Shown here in pieces: positions 16,541 to 24,521 of a stretch of DNA of 64,000 nucleotides. The stretch's first letter is position 1, and each line of letters begins with the position of its first letter. The notes beneath the pieces were generated by a model. The model did not search any database, was not told where the DNA came from, and was given only the letters and a program-made list of their open reading frames with translations. The stretch comes from Methylobacterium nonmethylotrophicum. Its GTDB lineage: Bacteria > Pseudomonadota > Alphaproteobacteria > Rhizobiales > Beijerinckiaceae. The DNA is taken from the NCBI RefSeq assembly GCF_004745635.1, contig NZ_SRLB01000028.1, positions 16,001-80,000 on the forward strand. The letters run 5' to 3'. Made by a program: the position numbers and the translations under genes.

Positions 16541-17425
16541 ACAGAACAGGACGATTGGGGTGGTTGGGCGTTGGGCAGGCATGGCTCGCCCGCTCCTTGC
16601 CGACGATCTCTGAGCTGCAATCGCCCGGCTTCTGCCGCCGCACCCGCCTCGCCCGAGGGGCGGGCGTCCCCGGGTGGACGATCGGGCTGCCCTGGCCGGC
16701 ATCCTGTTCGTGCTGGGCTCGGGCATCCCCTGGGAGATGCTGCCGGCCGAGATGAACTGCGGCTGCGGGTTGATCTGCTGGCGCCGGCTGCGCGACTGGC
16801 AGGCGGCGGGCGTGTGGCGGCGCCTGCATCAGATCCTGCTTGAACGCCTGCATGCGGCGGGCGAGATCGACTGGAGCCGGGCGAGCCTCGACAGCGCGAG
16901 CGTGCCGGCGAAAAAGGGGGTCTGCCACCGGCCCGAACCCGAGGGACCGGGGCAAGGCGGGGACCAAGCGCCACCTCGTCACCGACGCGCGCGGTACGCC
17001 CCTCATGGTGAGCCTGTCGAACCATCGGCCTCGTCCTGACCGGTGCCAACTGCCGCGACAGCCCGCTGATGGTCCCGACGCTGGACGCGATCCCGCCCTT
17101 GCGCAGCGGGCGGCGGAGACGCCCGCGCCGGCGCCCCGACAAGCTGCACGCCGACAGGTCCACGATGCCAGAGCGCGGCGGCAGGAGTGTCGGGCGCGCG
17201 GAAGCAGGCTGCGGATTGCCCGGCGTGGCATCGAGAGGAGCGACAGGCTCGTGCGGCATCGCTGGGTGGTCGATGCTTCGACAGGCTCAGGATGAGGGCA
17301 GCCACGCCTGGTTCAATTGCGCTCGCCGCCTGCCCGTCCGCTACGAACGACGCCCCGACATCGACGAGGCCTTCACGTTCCTCCAGGCCAGCCTCATCAC
17401 CCTCAACCAGATCCATCGGTTCTGT
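16541..17425 (+). mobile_element. IS5-family (IS427-like) element, copy 2, inactivated
   Basis: Same orientation as copy 1, sharing 864 bp exactly in register, and more complete at the 3' end. Its transposase tail LNQIHRFC ends in TAG at 17428, and GTTCTGT (17419-17425) is the reverse complement of ACAGAAC at the left end, giving 7-bp terminal inverted repeats. The transposase from 16581 has an extra lesion: TGG codon 11 of copy 1 is TGA here (MARPLLADDL-stop). It carries the same two short-repeat insertions and one-base deletion as copy 1. No clear target duplication was found. Confidence 0.8.
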
Positions 17426-17540
17426 TAGACGCTCTAACTGGTTGGTGGCGGAACGTTGTTGGGATGCAGCGCTGGGCAGTTGAGGAGCATGCCTGGCGCT
17501 TCGAGCGAGCACACCGCTCCTCCTCCCGGAGGGCGCGCTG

Positions 17541-18412
17541 ATGCTGCTCGACGGCGCCCTGAGCGGCGGCGCCGGCGCCGAGTGGGCGGCGGCGAACTAC
17601 GTCGGCTACCTCGCCGGTGCGCTCACGGCGGGCCGGTTCTCGCGCGATCCGGCCCGCGGGCTGCTCCCGAGCCTCGTCGGCGTGGCGCTGACGACCCTGG
17701 CGATGGCGGTGGCCGGCGGCCCGGCGCCGCCCCTCCTCGGAGCGTCCTTGCGCGCGGCGGCCGGGGTGTTCAGCGCCTGGGCGCTCGTCTGCGCCCGCGG
17801 CTGGTGCCTCGCCGAACTCGCCCGCCGGCTGGCGCCGCGGCGCGGCGCCTGGATCTATACCGGCGTCGGCCTCGGCATCGCGCTCGCGGGTGCGCTCGCC
17901 TGGCTCGGCGGGCGCCAGCCGGCGGCCCATCTCTGGCTCGGGCGCGCGACCTGGCGCCCGACCCCCTGGTCTTCGGCCTGGCCTGGCCGCTCTTCGGCCT
18001 CGCGGCGATCCTCTCGGTCGCCGCAGCGGCGCGCTACCTCGCGGCGGTGCCGCGCCGGCGGCTCTGGGCGGCGGCGCAAGGGATCATGGCGCTCGGCACC
18101 GCGCTGCCGCTCCTCGTCCACGCCCTCTGGGCGGTAGCGGCGTCGGCGGTGCTGGTCGGCGGCACCTTCATGGTCGCCACGATGGCGGGGCTGCAGCTGG
18201 CTCGCGAGGCCCGGCCGGACGACCCGACGCCGCTCCTCGCCCGGATGACCGCCGCCTTTGCGGCCGGGCAGATCGCCGGCCCGCTCCTGGTGCGCGCCCT
18301 CGGCTCCGGCCTCGCCGGCTGGGACGCGCTGAGCCTCACCGGCGCGGTCGCGACGCTGCTCCTGGTGCTCACCGCCCTGTGGCTGTGGCGGGCCGGCCGC
18401 GTTCCGGTCTGA
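17541..18412 (+). pseudogene. YbfB/YjiJ-like MFS transporter, truncated and frameshifted
   Basis: About 290 codons of a 12-helix MFS permease. The first part reads MLLDGALSGGAGAEWAAANY and VGYLAGALTAGRFSRDPARG, equivalent to the region after helix 1 of YbfB/YjiJ proteins, so roughly 40 N-terminal residues are missing next to IS copy 2. Near 17945-17960 the frame changes; the remainder (LVFGLAWPLFGLAAILSVAA, LLVHALWAVAASAVLVGGTF, TAAFAAGQIAGPLLVRALGS) continues in another frame to TGA at 18412. Truncation and frameshift make a working transporter unlikely. The 115 bp between the IS and this start hold no recognisable gene. Confidence 0.75.
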
Positions 18413-18432
18413 TCCCCGTCCCGCAATCGAGA

Positions 18433-18456
18433 ACGGCGCCCGCGGAGGGGCGCCGT
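18433..18456 (-). terminator. rpmF terminator hairpin
   Basis: ACGGCGCCC, loop GCGGAG, GGGCGCCGT: a perfect 9-bp stem about 47 bases beyond the rpmF stop (minus strand). A further GC-rich dyad lies between. There is no long T-run, as usual in this GC-rich genome. Confidence 0.5.
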
Positions 18457-18502
18457 CATCCCGTGCCGGTCATCGGCGGCGCGCAGGCGCCGCCACGCCG
18501 GA

Positions 18503-18688
18503 TCACGCGTCGGACTTGACCTTCAGGACCTGACGGCCACGGTACATGCCGGTCTTCAGGTCGATGTGGTGGGGGCGGCGCAGCTCGCCGGAATCCTTGT
18601 CCTCGACATAGGTCGGGGCCTTGAGGGCGTCGGCGGAACGGCGCATGCCGCGCCGCGACGGAGAGGTCTTTCGCTTCGGAACGGCCAT
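18503..18688 (-). CDS. rpmF: 50S ribosomal protein L32
   Basis: 61 residues beginning [20 protein letters not shown], the unmistakable L32 N-terminus ([12 protein letters not shown]), followed by the alphaproteobacterial tail [19 protein letters not shown]. The zinc-binding cysteines found in some L32 proteins are absent, as is normal in alphaproteobacteria. It is a structural protein of the large ribosomal subunit, monocistronic here and divergent from the helix-hairpin-helix gene. Confidence 0.98.
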
Positions 18689-18937
18689 AACAACTTCCCG
18701 TGCAACAAGACAGGCGCGTGGAAGCCCCGGGGCGGAGCCGCCGCGCACCTCGCGATCCTGATCGGAGCGGGGTCTATAGAGGAGGCGCGCCGTCCTGGCT
18801 AGGGGAGGGCTTGAGAAAACCGCGGCCGGAGCCTCAATCCATGGGGCGGTGCCTCCATTAAGCCGCCGTTCAACGGCGACGGTCGCATGATGGGCCTGCC
18901 GCTCCCGACTACGGGCGGCACGATCGGAGCTTCCCCG

Positions 18938-19345
18938 ATGACGCGTCTCTCCCGCCTGACCCGCGCCCTGGCCTTCGCCGCCCCCTTCGCCGCCCTCGTG
19001 GGCGCCGGCCCTGCCCTGGCGCAGACCCCCGCGCCCGCGACCCCGGCGACGAGGCCTGCGCCGACCGCACCCGCTCCCGCGGCGCCGGCCCCCGCGGCGC
19101 CAGCCGCCACGAAGGCGCCCGAGGCCCCGAAGGCGGCCCCCGCCGCCAAGGCCGCCCTCATAGACCTCAACAGCGCCACCAAGGAGGAGCTCGAGACCCT
19201 GTCGGGCATCGGCGCCGCGCGGTCCGAGGCGATCATCAAGGGGCGGCCCTATCGCGGCAAGGACGAGCTGCTGTCGAAGAAGATCGTCCCGTCGAACGTC
19301 TACGAGGGCATCAAGGACAAGGTCATCGCCCGCCAGAAGAGCTGA
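18938..19345 (+). CDS. Secreted ComEA-like helix-hairpin-helix protein
   Basis: 135 residues from ATG 18938 (an ATG 17 codons upstream would precede the signal peptide). The signal peptide is [20 protein letters not shown] with cleavage after ALA near residue 29. Then comes a Pro/Ala linker of about 45 residues (repeated [10 protein letters not shown]) and a ComEA-type double HhH domain: [39 protein letters not shown]. In ComEA this domain binds DNA in the periplasm during natural transformation; many alphaproteobacteria have such single-domain proteins without a known competence system, so the DNA-binding role is inferred. Confidence 0.85.
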
Positions 19346-19428
19346 CGACCTCCGCGCTTGCCGGTCCGGAGGCCGGATGATAGGCGCCGGGGCAGCATCG
19401 ATCACGCGCCGTCCCGGACACCTCCGCC

Positions 19429-20043
19429 ATGCCCCACCGCCTGCACCGCGGCGACCTGCCCGACGACTACGTGCCGGGCCCGGCCATCGCGGTCGACACC
19501 GAGACCCTCGGCCTCCAGCCCCATCGCGACCGGCTCTGCGTGGTGCAGATCTCCCGCGGCGACGGGGAGGCCGACCTGGTGCAGATCCCGCGCGGCGGCC
19601 CCGAGCCGGTGGTGCTCAAGCGGGTGCTGGCCGATCCCGCCGTCACCAAGATCTTCCACTACGCCCGCTTCGACCTCGCGGTGCTGTTCCACCGCCTCGG
19701 CGTGATGCCAGGCCCGGTCTACTGCACCAAGATCGCCTCGCGGCTCGCCCGCACCTACACCGACCGGCACGGCCTGAAGGACCTGGTGCGCGAGCTTCTC
19801 GGCGTCGACCTGTCGAAGCAGCAGCAATCCTCGGACTGGGGCGCCGAGACCTTGAGCCAGGCGCAGATCGACTACGCCGCCTCGGACGTGCTCCACCTCC
19901 ACGCCCTGCGCGAGCGGCTCGACGCGATGCTCGCCCGCGAGGAACGCAGCGCCATGGCGCAGGCCTGCTTCGACTTCCTGCCGACGCGGGCCCGCCTCGA
20001 CCTGCTCGAATGGGACGAGACGGACATCTTCGCGCATAGCTGA
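19429..20043 (+). CDS. rnd: Ribonuclease D-like 3'-5' exonuclease
   Basis: 204 residues, a stand-alone DEDDy exonuclease domain without the HRDC domains of E. coli RNase D. Exo I is AVDTETLGL (D23, E25), Exo II is [14 protein letters not shown] with its Asp near residue 83, and Exo III is [15 protein letters not shown] with the Tyr and Asp about residues 146-151. Short proteins of this type are common in Rhizobiales and act in 3' processing of structured RNAs. It is followed after 83 bases by lptC on the same strand, a conserved alphaproteobacterial neighbourhood. Confidence 0.9.
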
Positions 20044-20126
20044 CAGCGGGTAAGGCCGAGACGAAGCCCGGCCGTTCTGCTACCCTGCCGGCCACAACTT
20101 CGACACCGGGCCGGGTTACGGCTTCG

Positions 20127-20912
20127 GTGGCACGCCGGCCTCGCGCATTCCGCGCCGGGCCGGTGCCCGATGCAGGTGGCCCACCCTTGCTGCAAGCGTC
20201 CTCGCTCGAACCGGTCCCGTCCGCGGTCCTCGATCCCCGGCGCCTGCGCGCGCATGCGAGGGCGCGCCGGCACAGCGCCCAGGTGCGCTGGCTGCGCCGC
20301 GCGATCCCGCTCGGCGCGGGCGCGGCGGGGCTCGCCCTCCTGGTCGGCACCTGGCTCAACCCCTTCGCCGATCTCGGCGTCTCGGTCAGCCTCGGGTCGA
20401 TCGGCGTCTCGGGCTCCAAGGTGACGATGGAGAGCCCGCGCCTCTCTGGCTACCGCTCGAAGGACAACCGGCCCTACGTCGTCACCGCCAAGGCGGCGCT
20501 CCAGGACGTGCGCAAGCCCTTCGTGATCGAGCTGCAGAGCATGCTCGGACGCCTCACCACCGACGAATCGGGCGGGCTCGCCCATATCGAGGCCACGGCC
20601 GGCATCTTCGACACCCAGAAGGAGGCGCTGGACCTGAGCCAGCACATCCGCCTCTGGACCGACAAGGGCCAGGAGGCGCGCCTGACCTCGGCCCATGTCG
20701 ACTTCAAGGCCGGCACGATGTCCTCGCGCGAGACCGTCACCGTCACGATGCCGACCGGGTCGATCAGGGCCGACGGTCTCGACGTGACCGAGAACGGCAA
20801 GACCATCTCCTTCGTCGGCAACGTGAAGGCGGTCTTCTCCAGCCACGCCCCCCAGGATTCCTCGGACGCGCCGCAGCTGCGGACCTCCGAGGCCCAGATC
20901 AAGGACGATTGA
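20127..20912 (+). CDS. lptC: LPS export protein LptC
   Basis: 261 residues if the GTG at 20127 is used; a TTG at about 20187 (LLQASSLEPV) is an alternative. One transmembrane helix (IPLGAGAAGLALLVGTWL, about 60-77) anchors a periplasmic beta-jellyroll domain: VTMESPRLSGYRSKDNRPYV, TAKAALQDVRKPFVIELQ, ARLTSAHVDFKAGTMSSRET, SFVGNVKAVF. This is the LptC fold that passes LPS from the LptBFG complex to LptA. It is followed 4 bases later by lptA. The N-terminal 50 residues are Arg-rich and unconserved. Confidence 0.88.
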   Translation: MARRPRAFRAGPVPDAGGPPLLQASSLEPVPSAVLDPRRLRAHARARRHSAQVRWLRRAIPLGAGAAGLALLVGTWLNPFADLGVSVSLGSIGVSGSKVTMESPRLSGYRSKDNRPYVVTAKAALQDVRKPFVIELQSMLGRLTTDESGGLAHIEATAGIFDTQKEALDLSQHIRLWTDKGQEARLTSAHVDFKAGTMSSRETVTVTMPTGSIRADGLDVTENGKTISFVGNVKAVFSSHAPQDSSDAPQLRTSEAQIKDD

Positions 20913-20916
20913 GCCC

Positions 20917-21750
20917 GTGCGTCCCCGTCTCCCGGCCCTCGCGGCGCTCGGCTGCCTCACCCTCGGCGCCCTCGCCCTCCCGTCCGTCCCGCGGGCCGAG
21001 ACCCCGGCCGCGCCCGCGGTCAAGAAGAAGGAGGCCGGCTCCGGCTTCGGCGCCTTCGGCAGCGGCGGCGGCAAGGAGCCGATCAAGATCGACGCCGACC
21101 GCCTCGACGTGTTCGACCGCGAGAACAAGGCGGTCTTCGCCGGCAACGTCGTGGCGGTGCAGGGCGAGAGCACGATCCGCTGCTCCAGCATGACCGTGCA
21201 CTACCAGCGCAAGGAGAAGGACCCGAAGGGCAAGGACGCCGAGGCCAAGGGCACCGAGCCGAAGGTCGACGCGAAGGCGTCCATCGCCCAGCCGGCGGAG
21301 GCCAAGTCCACCGACGGCAAGCCCGTCGAGAAGGCCGTGAAGATCGAGGCGAAGCCGGAGCCCAAGGTCGAGGCCAAGGCCGAGAAATCCTCCGACCCGA
21401 CCGACGGCAGCGCGATCCGGCAGGTGGTCTGCGCCGGCCCGGTCACGGTGGTGTCGAAGGACCAGGTCGCGAGCGGCGACAACGCGGTGTTCGACCGGGT
21501 GGCCAACCGCGTGGTGCTGACCGGCAACGTGGTCCTGAGCCAGTGCCAGAACGTCACCCGCGGCTCGCGCCTCGTCTACGACATGAATACCGGCCGGGCG
21601 AACATGGACCCGGTGGCGGGCGGGCGCGTCTCGGCGATGTTCGTGCCCGGCGGCAAGGACGACAACGCCAAGGGCAAGCAGGCGGGGTGCGCGCAGCCGG
21701 CGCAGGCCGGCAAGGCGGCGCCGAAGCCGCGGGCGCAGGCGGGGAATTGA
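20917..21750 (+). CDS. lptA: LPS transport protein LptA with a Lys/Glu/Ala-rich insert
   Basis: 277 residues from GTG 20917. Signal peptide to about RAE (28). The OstA/LptA jellyroll starts at KEPIKIDADRLDVFDRENKA (53-72), then VFAGNVVAVQGESTIRCSSM. From residue 98 to about 165 it is interrupted by a low-complexity segment of Lys, Glu, Ala and Pro (for example KIEAKPEPKVEAKAEK) before the fold resumes at CAGPVTVVSKDQVASGDNAV and NRVVLTGNVVLSQCQNVTRG. It forms the periplasmic LPS bridge with LptC. Unusually, lptB and rpoN, which normally follow lptA in this class, are not found downstream. Confidence 0.9.
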   Translation: MRPRLPALAALGCLTLGALALPSVPRAETPAAPAVKKKEAGSGFGAFGSGGGKEPIKIDADRLDVFDRENKAVFAGNVVAVQGESTIRCSSMTVHYQRKEKDPKGKDAEAKGTEPKVDAKASIAQPAEAKSTDGKPVEKAVKIEAKPEPKVEAKAEKSSDPTDGSAIRQVVCAGPVTVVSKDQVASGDNAVFDRVANRVVLTGNVVLSQCQNVTRGSRLVYDMNTGRANMDPVAGGRVSAMFVPGGKDDNAKGKQAGCAQPAQAGKAAPKPRAQAGN

Positions 21751-21797
21751 GGGCGATCGACCTTGCGGCGGGGGCCTTCGGCCCTGAATCCGACCGG

Positions 21798-21822
21798 CTC
21801 GGCAGCGCGCCTGGCTGCCGAG
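21798..21822 (+). terminator. Hairpin after lptA
   Basis: CTCGGCAGC, loop GCGCCTG, GCTGCCGAG: a perfect 9-bp stem 47 bases after the lptA stop, with no T-tract. It would end the lptCA transcript here. Confidence 0.4.
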
Positions 21823-22318
21823 GGTGGAGGGCCGGTTCCCACGCTTGAGCATCAACGTGAACCTCGGTGTCACGCCGCTCGGCAAGGACTGTCCGGTCGG
21901 ATGCTTCCGCTTATTCGGTACTGGTCTGCCTGCCCATCGGCGTCGAGCGGTGGATCTTGAATGATCAGCAGACCGCGTCGGTGCCGGCATCCGATCAGGA
22001 TGTACGGACAACCCTGAAAACCCGGTTTCCGTGCATCGCATCGATCCGACAGGGTTTATCGCGCATTTCCTGCGGCCGTGGCCCGGAGGACGCGGTGCGA
22101 AGGCCAAGTTGGCTCGGTACCCTGCCGCCAGACACATGGTTTCCGCACACCCGAGCCTGAGATGCGGAATGACCGCTTGGGGGGAGCAGGAGGCCTGTGC
22201 GGTCTGCGACGGCAGCCGAGCGCATGGGATCGTTTCCACCCACAATCCACAGTCGCCGGAGCGTTCGTCCGCGTCCGCCGTTCTTTAACGACGAGACCTT
22301 GCGGAGGAACACCCACGG
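21823..22318. other. Gap between lptA and the amino-sugar island
   Basis: About 500 bp with only short, overlapping ORFs on both strands and no recognisable protein. Its composition is less GC-rich than the flanking lpt genes. It probably holds the promoter of the murQ-type operon and the left boundary of the inserted segment, but no repeat, integrase or attachment site was seen. GCGGAGGA about 10 bases before 22319 is the likely ribosome binding site of murQ. Confidence 0.4.
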
Positions 22319-23206
22319 ATGAGCACGGAGAGGGCGAGCCCCCGTTTCACCGATCTTGACGTCTGGGGCAGCGCCGACATCCTGCAGGCGCTCTGGGAGG
22401 GACAACTCGCGGCGGTCGCCGCCATCGGTCCGGCACTACCGGCCATCGCCGCGGCCGCGGAGGCCGCCGAGCCCGGCCTGCGCCGGAATGGACGCCTCCT
22501 CTATGTAGGGGCTGGCACCTCGGCACGGATCGGCGTGCAAGACGGGGCTGAACTACCGCCGACTTTCGACTGGCCCGAGGAGCGCCTGGGCTTCGCCGTC
22601 GCGGGCGGCGAGGGTGCATTGGTCCAGGCGGTCGAGGGGGCTGAGGATTCGACGCAGGATGCGGCGCTCTGGGCTGAGCGAGTCGAGATCCGGCCGGACG
22701 ACGTCGTCATCGGTCTGTCCGCGAGCGGGATCACGCCCTTTACGCTTGCGGCTCTTCGGAGCGCTCAAGCCCGGAGCGCCATCACCATCGGCATCGCGAA
22801 CAATCCCGACACGCCGATCCTACGCGACTGCACCCATCCGATCCTCGTGGCGACCGGCGCGGAAGCGGTCGCTGGCTCCACTCGGATGAAGGCGGGAACC
22901 GCGCAGAAGATCGTTCTCAACCTGCTCTCGACGTTGATCATGATCCGGCTGGGCCGGGTGTACCGTGGCCGCATGGTCGCGATGCGGGCCACGAACACCA
23001 AGCTACGCCGGCGAGGCGTCACGATGGTCGCGCAGATTGCCGGCTGCGACGCCGAGGCGGCAGCCAGCGCCCTCACCGCCTCGGAGGGAGATATCCCACG
23101 CGCGGTGCTCGTCGCCCTGGGGATCGACCGCGAGGAGGCGGCTCGCCTCCTGGCGCGCAGCGGCGGCAACCTGCGCGCGGCGCTGGCCGAAGCAGGGCCG
23201 GCATGA
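22319..23206 (+). CDS. murQ: N-acetylmuramic acid 6-phosphate etherase
   Basis: 295 residues with the full MurQ pattern: an SIS domain opening with GRLLYVGAGTSARIGVQDGA (about 58-77), PPTFDWPEERLGFAVAGGE, the serine-rich sugar-phosphate loop DDVVIGLSASGITPFTLAAL, and the family signature VAGSTRMKAGTAQKIVLNLL (about 188-207). A C-terminal UBA-like helical part ends the chain. MurQ cleaves the lactyl ether of MurNAc-6-P to give GlcNAc-6-P and D-lactate in peptidoglycan recycling. Its last codons overlap the next gene (ATGA, 23203-23206), so the two are translationally coupled. Confidence 0.93.
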   Translation: MSTERASPRFTDLDVWGSADILQALWEGQLAAVAAIGPALPAIAAAAEAAEPGLRRNGRLLYVGAGTSARIGVQDGAELPPTFDWPEERLGFAVAGGEGALVQAVEGAEDSTQDAALWAERVEIRPDDVVIGLSASGITPFTLAALRSAQARSAITIGIANNPDTPILRDCTHPILVATGAEAVAGSTRMKAGTAQKIVLNLLSTLIMIRLGRVYRGRMVAMRATNTKLRRRGVTMVAQIAGCDAEAAASALTASEGDIPRAVLVALGIDREEAARLLARSGGNLRAALAEAGPA

Positions 23207-24243
23207 GCGGCCCCGAGCCGGGGCCCGGCACATCAGAGACCTTCATGGCCCGCGAGGTTGCCGAAGTGCCCGACGTCGCCGGCCCGCTCTGTGCCGGCTG
23301 GACCGAAGCGGAGCGCGTCGCCTCCGTCCTGAAGGCGCGCAGCTTTCCCTTTGCGGTCATATGCGGGCGAGGAAGCTCGGGTCATGCGGGCGTTTACCTG
23401 CGCTACCTGATCGAGACCCGGTGCGGGCTCGCCGTCTCGGCCTCTGCCCCGTCCGTCGTCACGGGCTACGGCCGGTCACCCCGAATGGACGGCGCGCTCT
23501 TCATCACCATCTCGCAATCTGGTCGCTCGCCGGATCTCGTCGCGGCCACGCGCGCCGCGCGCCAGGGCGGGGCGCTCACGCTCGCGATCGTCAATGATGC
23601 GGCCTCACCCGCTGCGGTCGCCGCGGACCTTGTCCTGCCGATAGAAGCCGGGCCGGAACGGGCGGTCGCGGCGACGAAGACGGTGGTGAACTCCCTGGTC
23701 GCGAGCGCCGCGCTCATCGCTGCCTGGTCCGGCGACGGAGCGCTGACCCGTGGCCTCGCTGCCCTGCCGCTTCGCCTCGCCGCGGCCTACGACCTTGACT
23801 GGAGCGCCTGGGCCACCGACCTCGCGGACGCGCCGGCCGCCTTCGTCACGGGCCGGGGATACGGGCTGGGGCCGGTGCGGGAGATCGCACTGAAGCTCTG
23901 CGAGACCCTGCGCCTGCCGGCTCTGGGCTACAGCGCCGCGGAACTACGGCACGGGCCGCGCGCGGCAATCCAGCCCAGGATGCCGGTGCTGGCGCTGCGC
24001 CAGAACGATCAGGTTGCCGAGGGGATCGACGCGCTTGTGCTGGAACTCCGGCGCGCGAATTTGCGCGTGCATGCGTGCGGGGGGCCGGACGGGACCTTGC
24101 CATGGCTTGCGCCCGATCACGCCGCTTGTGACCCAATCGCCATGCTGGTGCCCGCCTATCGCGCGATCGAGCGCGAGGCCCGCCGCCGAGGCTTTGATCC
24201 GGACGCGCCGGCCGGCCTCTCCAAGGTCACGGAGACCCTGTGA
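23203..24243 (+). CDS. SIS-domain sugar isomerase/deaminase (GlmS-isomerase-like, NagB-II type)
   Basis: 346 residues containing two SIS domains. The first has AVICGRGSSGHAGVYLRYLI and LFITISQSGRSPDLVAATRA (phosphosugar-binding Ser loop), then ERAVAATKTVVNSLVASAAL; the second has AFVTGRGYGLGPVREIALKL and ETLRLPALGYSAAELRHGPR with the Glu-Leu-x-His-Gly motif shared with GlmS. There is no glutaminase domain. In gene clusters with nagA such proteins work as glucosamine-6-phosphate deaminases (NagB-II) or related isomerases. It follows murQ with a 4-base overlap and leads into a short broken ORF. Confidence 0.85.
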   Translation: MSGPEPGPGTSETFMAREVAEVPDVAGPLCAGWTEAERVASVLKARSFPFAVICGRGSSGHAGVYLRYLIETRCGLAVSASAPSVVTGYGRSPRMDGALFITISQSGRSPDLVAATRAARQGGALTLAIVNDAASPAAVAADLVLPIEAGPERAVAATKTVVNSLVASAALIAAWSGDGALTRGLAALPLRLAAAYDLDWSAWATDLADAPAAFVTGRGYGLGPVREIALKLCETLRLPALGYSAAELRHGPRAAIQPRMPVLALRQNDQVAEGIDALVLELRRANLRVHACGGPDGTLPWLAPDHAACDPIAMLVPAYRAIEREARRRGFDPDAPAGLSKVTETL

Positions 24244-24359
24244 GCGCACCCGATGTCGTGATCGCTGCCGGGCGCCTGGATGCGCCGCCCGCGGGTAGGG
24301 TCACGGGACGACACGTCGACGGCGCGGGACGACCTCGAGGCAGGTTCGTTCGTTCATAG
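24240..24359 (+). pseudogene. Short coupled ORF, possible remnant of a lost gene start
   Basis: 39 codons starting at a GTG that overlaps the SIS gene stop (GTGA). It reads VSAPDVVIAAGRLDAPPAGR and then runs to TAG at 24359. DVVIAAGRLDAPPAG has the look of the first strand of an amidohydrolase such as NagA, which is normally next in this operon type, but the sequence stops too early. It may be the stump of the ancestral nagA start left when the kinase-NagA gene was rearranged. Similarity is weak. Confidence 0.3.
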
Positions 24360-24521
24360 GCCAGGACCACATGCACCAACCCGTGCAGGACGTCCCTCGC
24401 TCATGGCTCGCCCGGAGGGGATGGTGCGGATTATGAAGTCCTTGTCGAAACGATGCCAGGAGCTGGGTCCTGCGCCTCCTCACCGAGGCTTGGGAACCGG
24501 GCGCTGGTTCCCTCGGGTCTC

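Noticed and set aside
14126..17425. Active composite transposon
   Set aside because: Both transposase copies carry disabling lesions and no target-site duplication was found, so present mobility by its own enzyme is not supported.
22031..22359. Several short ORFs on both strands before murQ
   Set aside because: Mutually overlapping, no ribosome sites or domains; more likely leader DNA.
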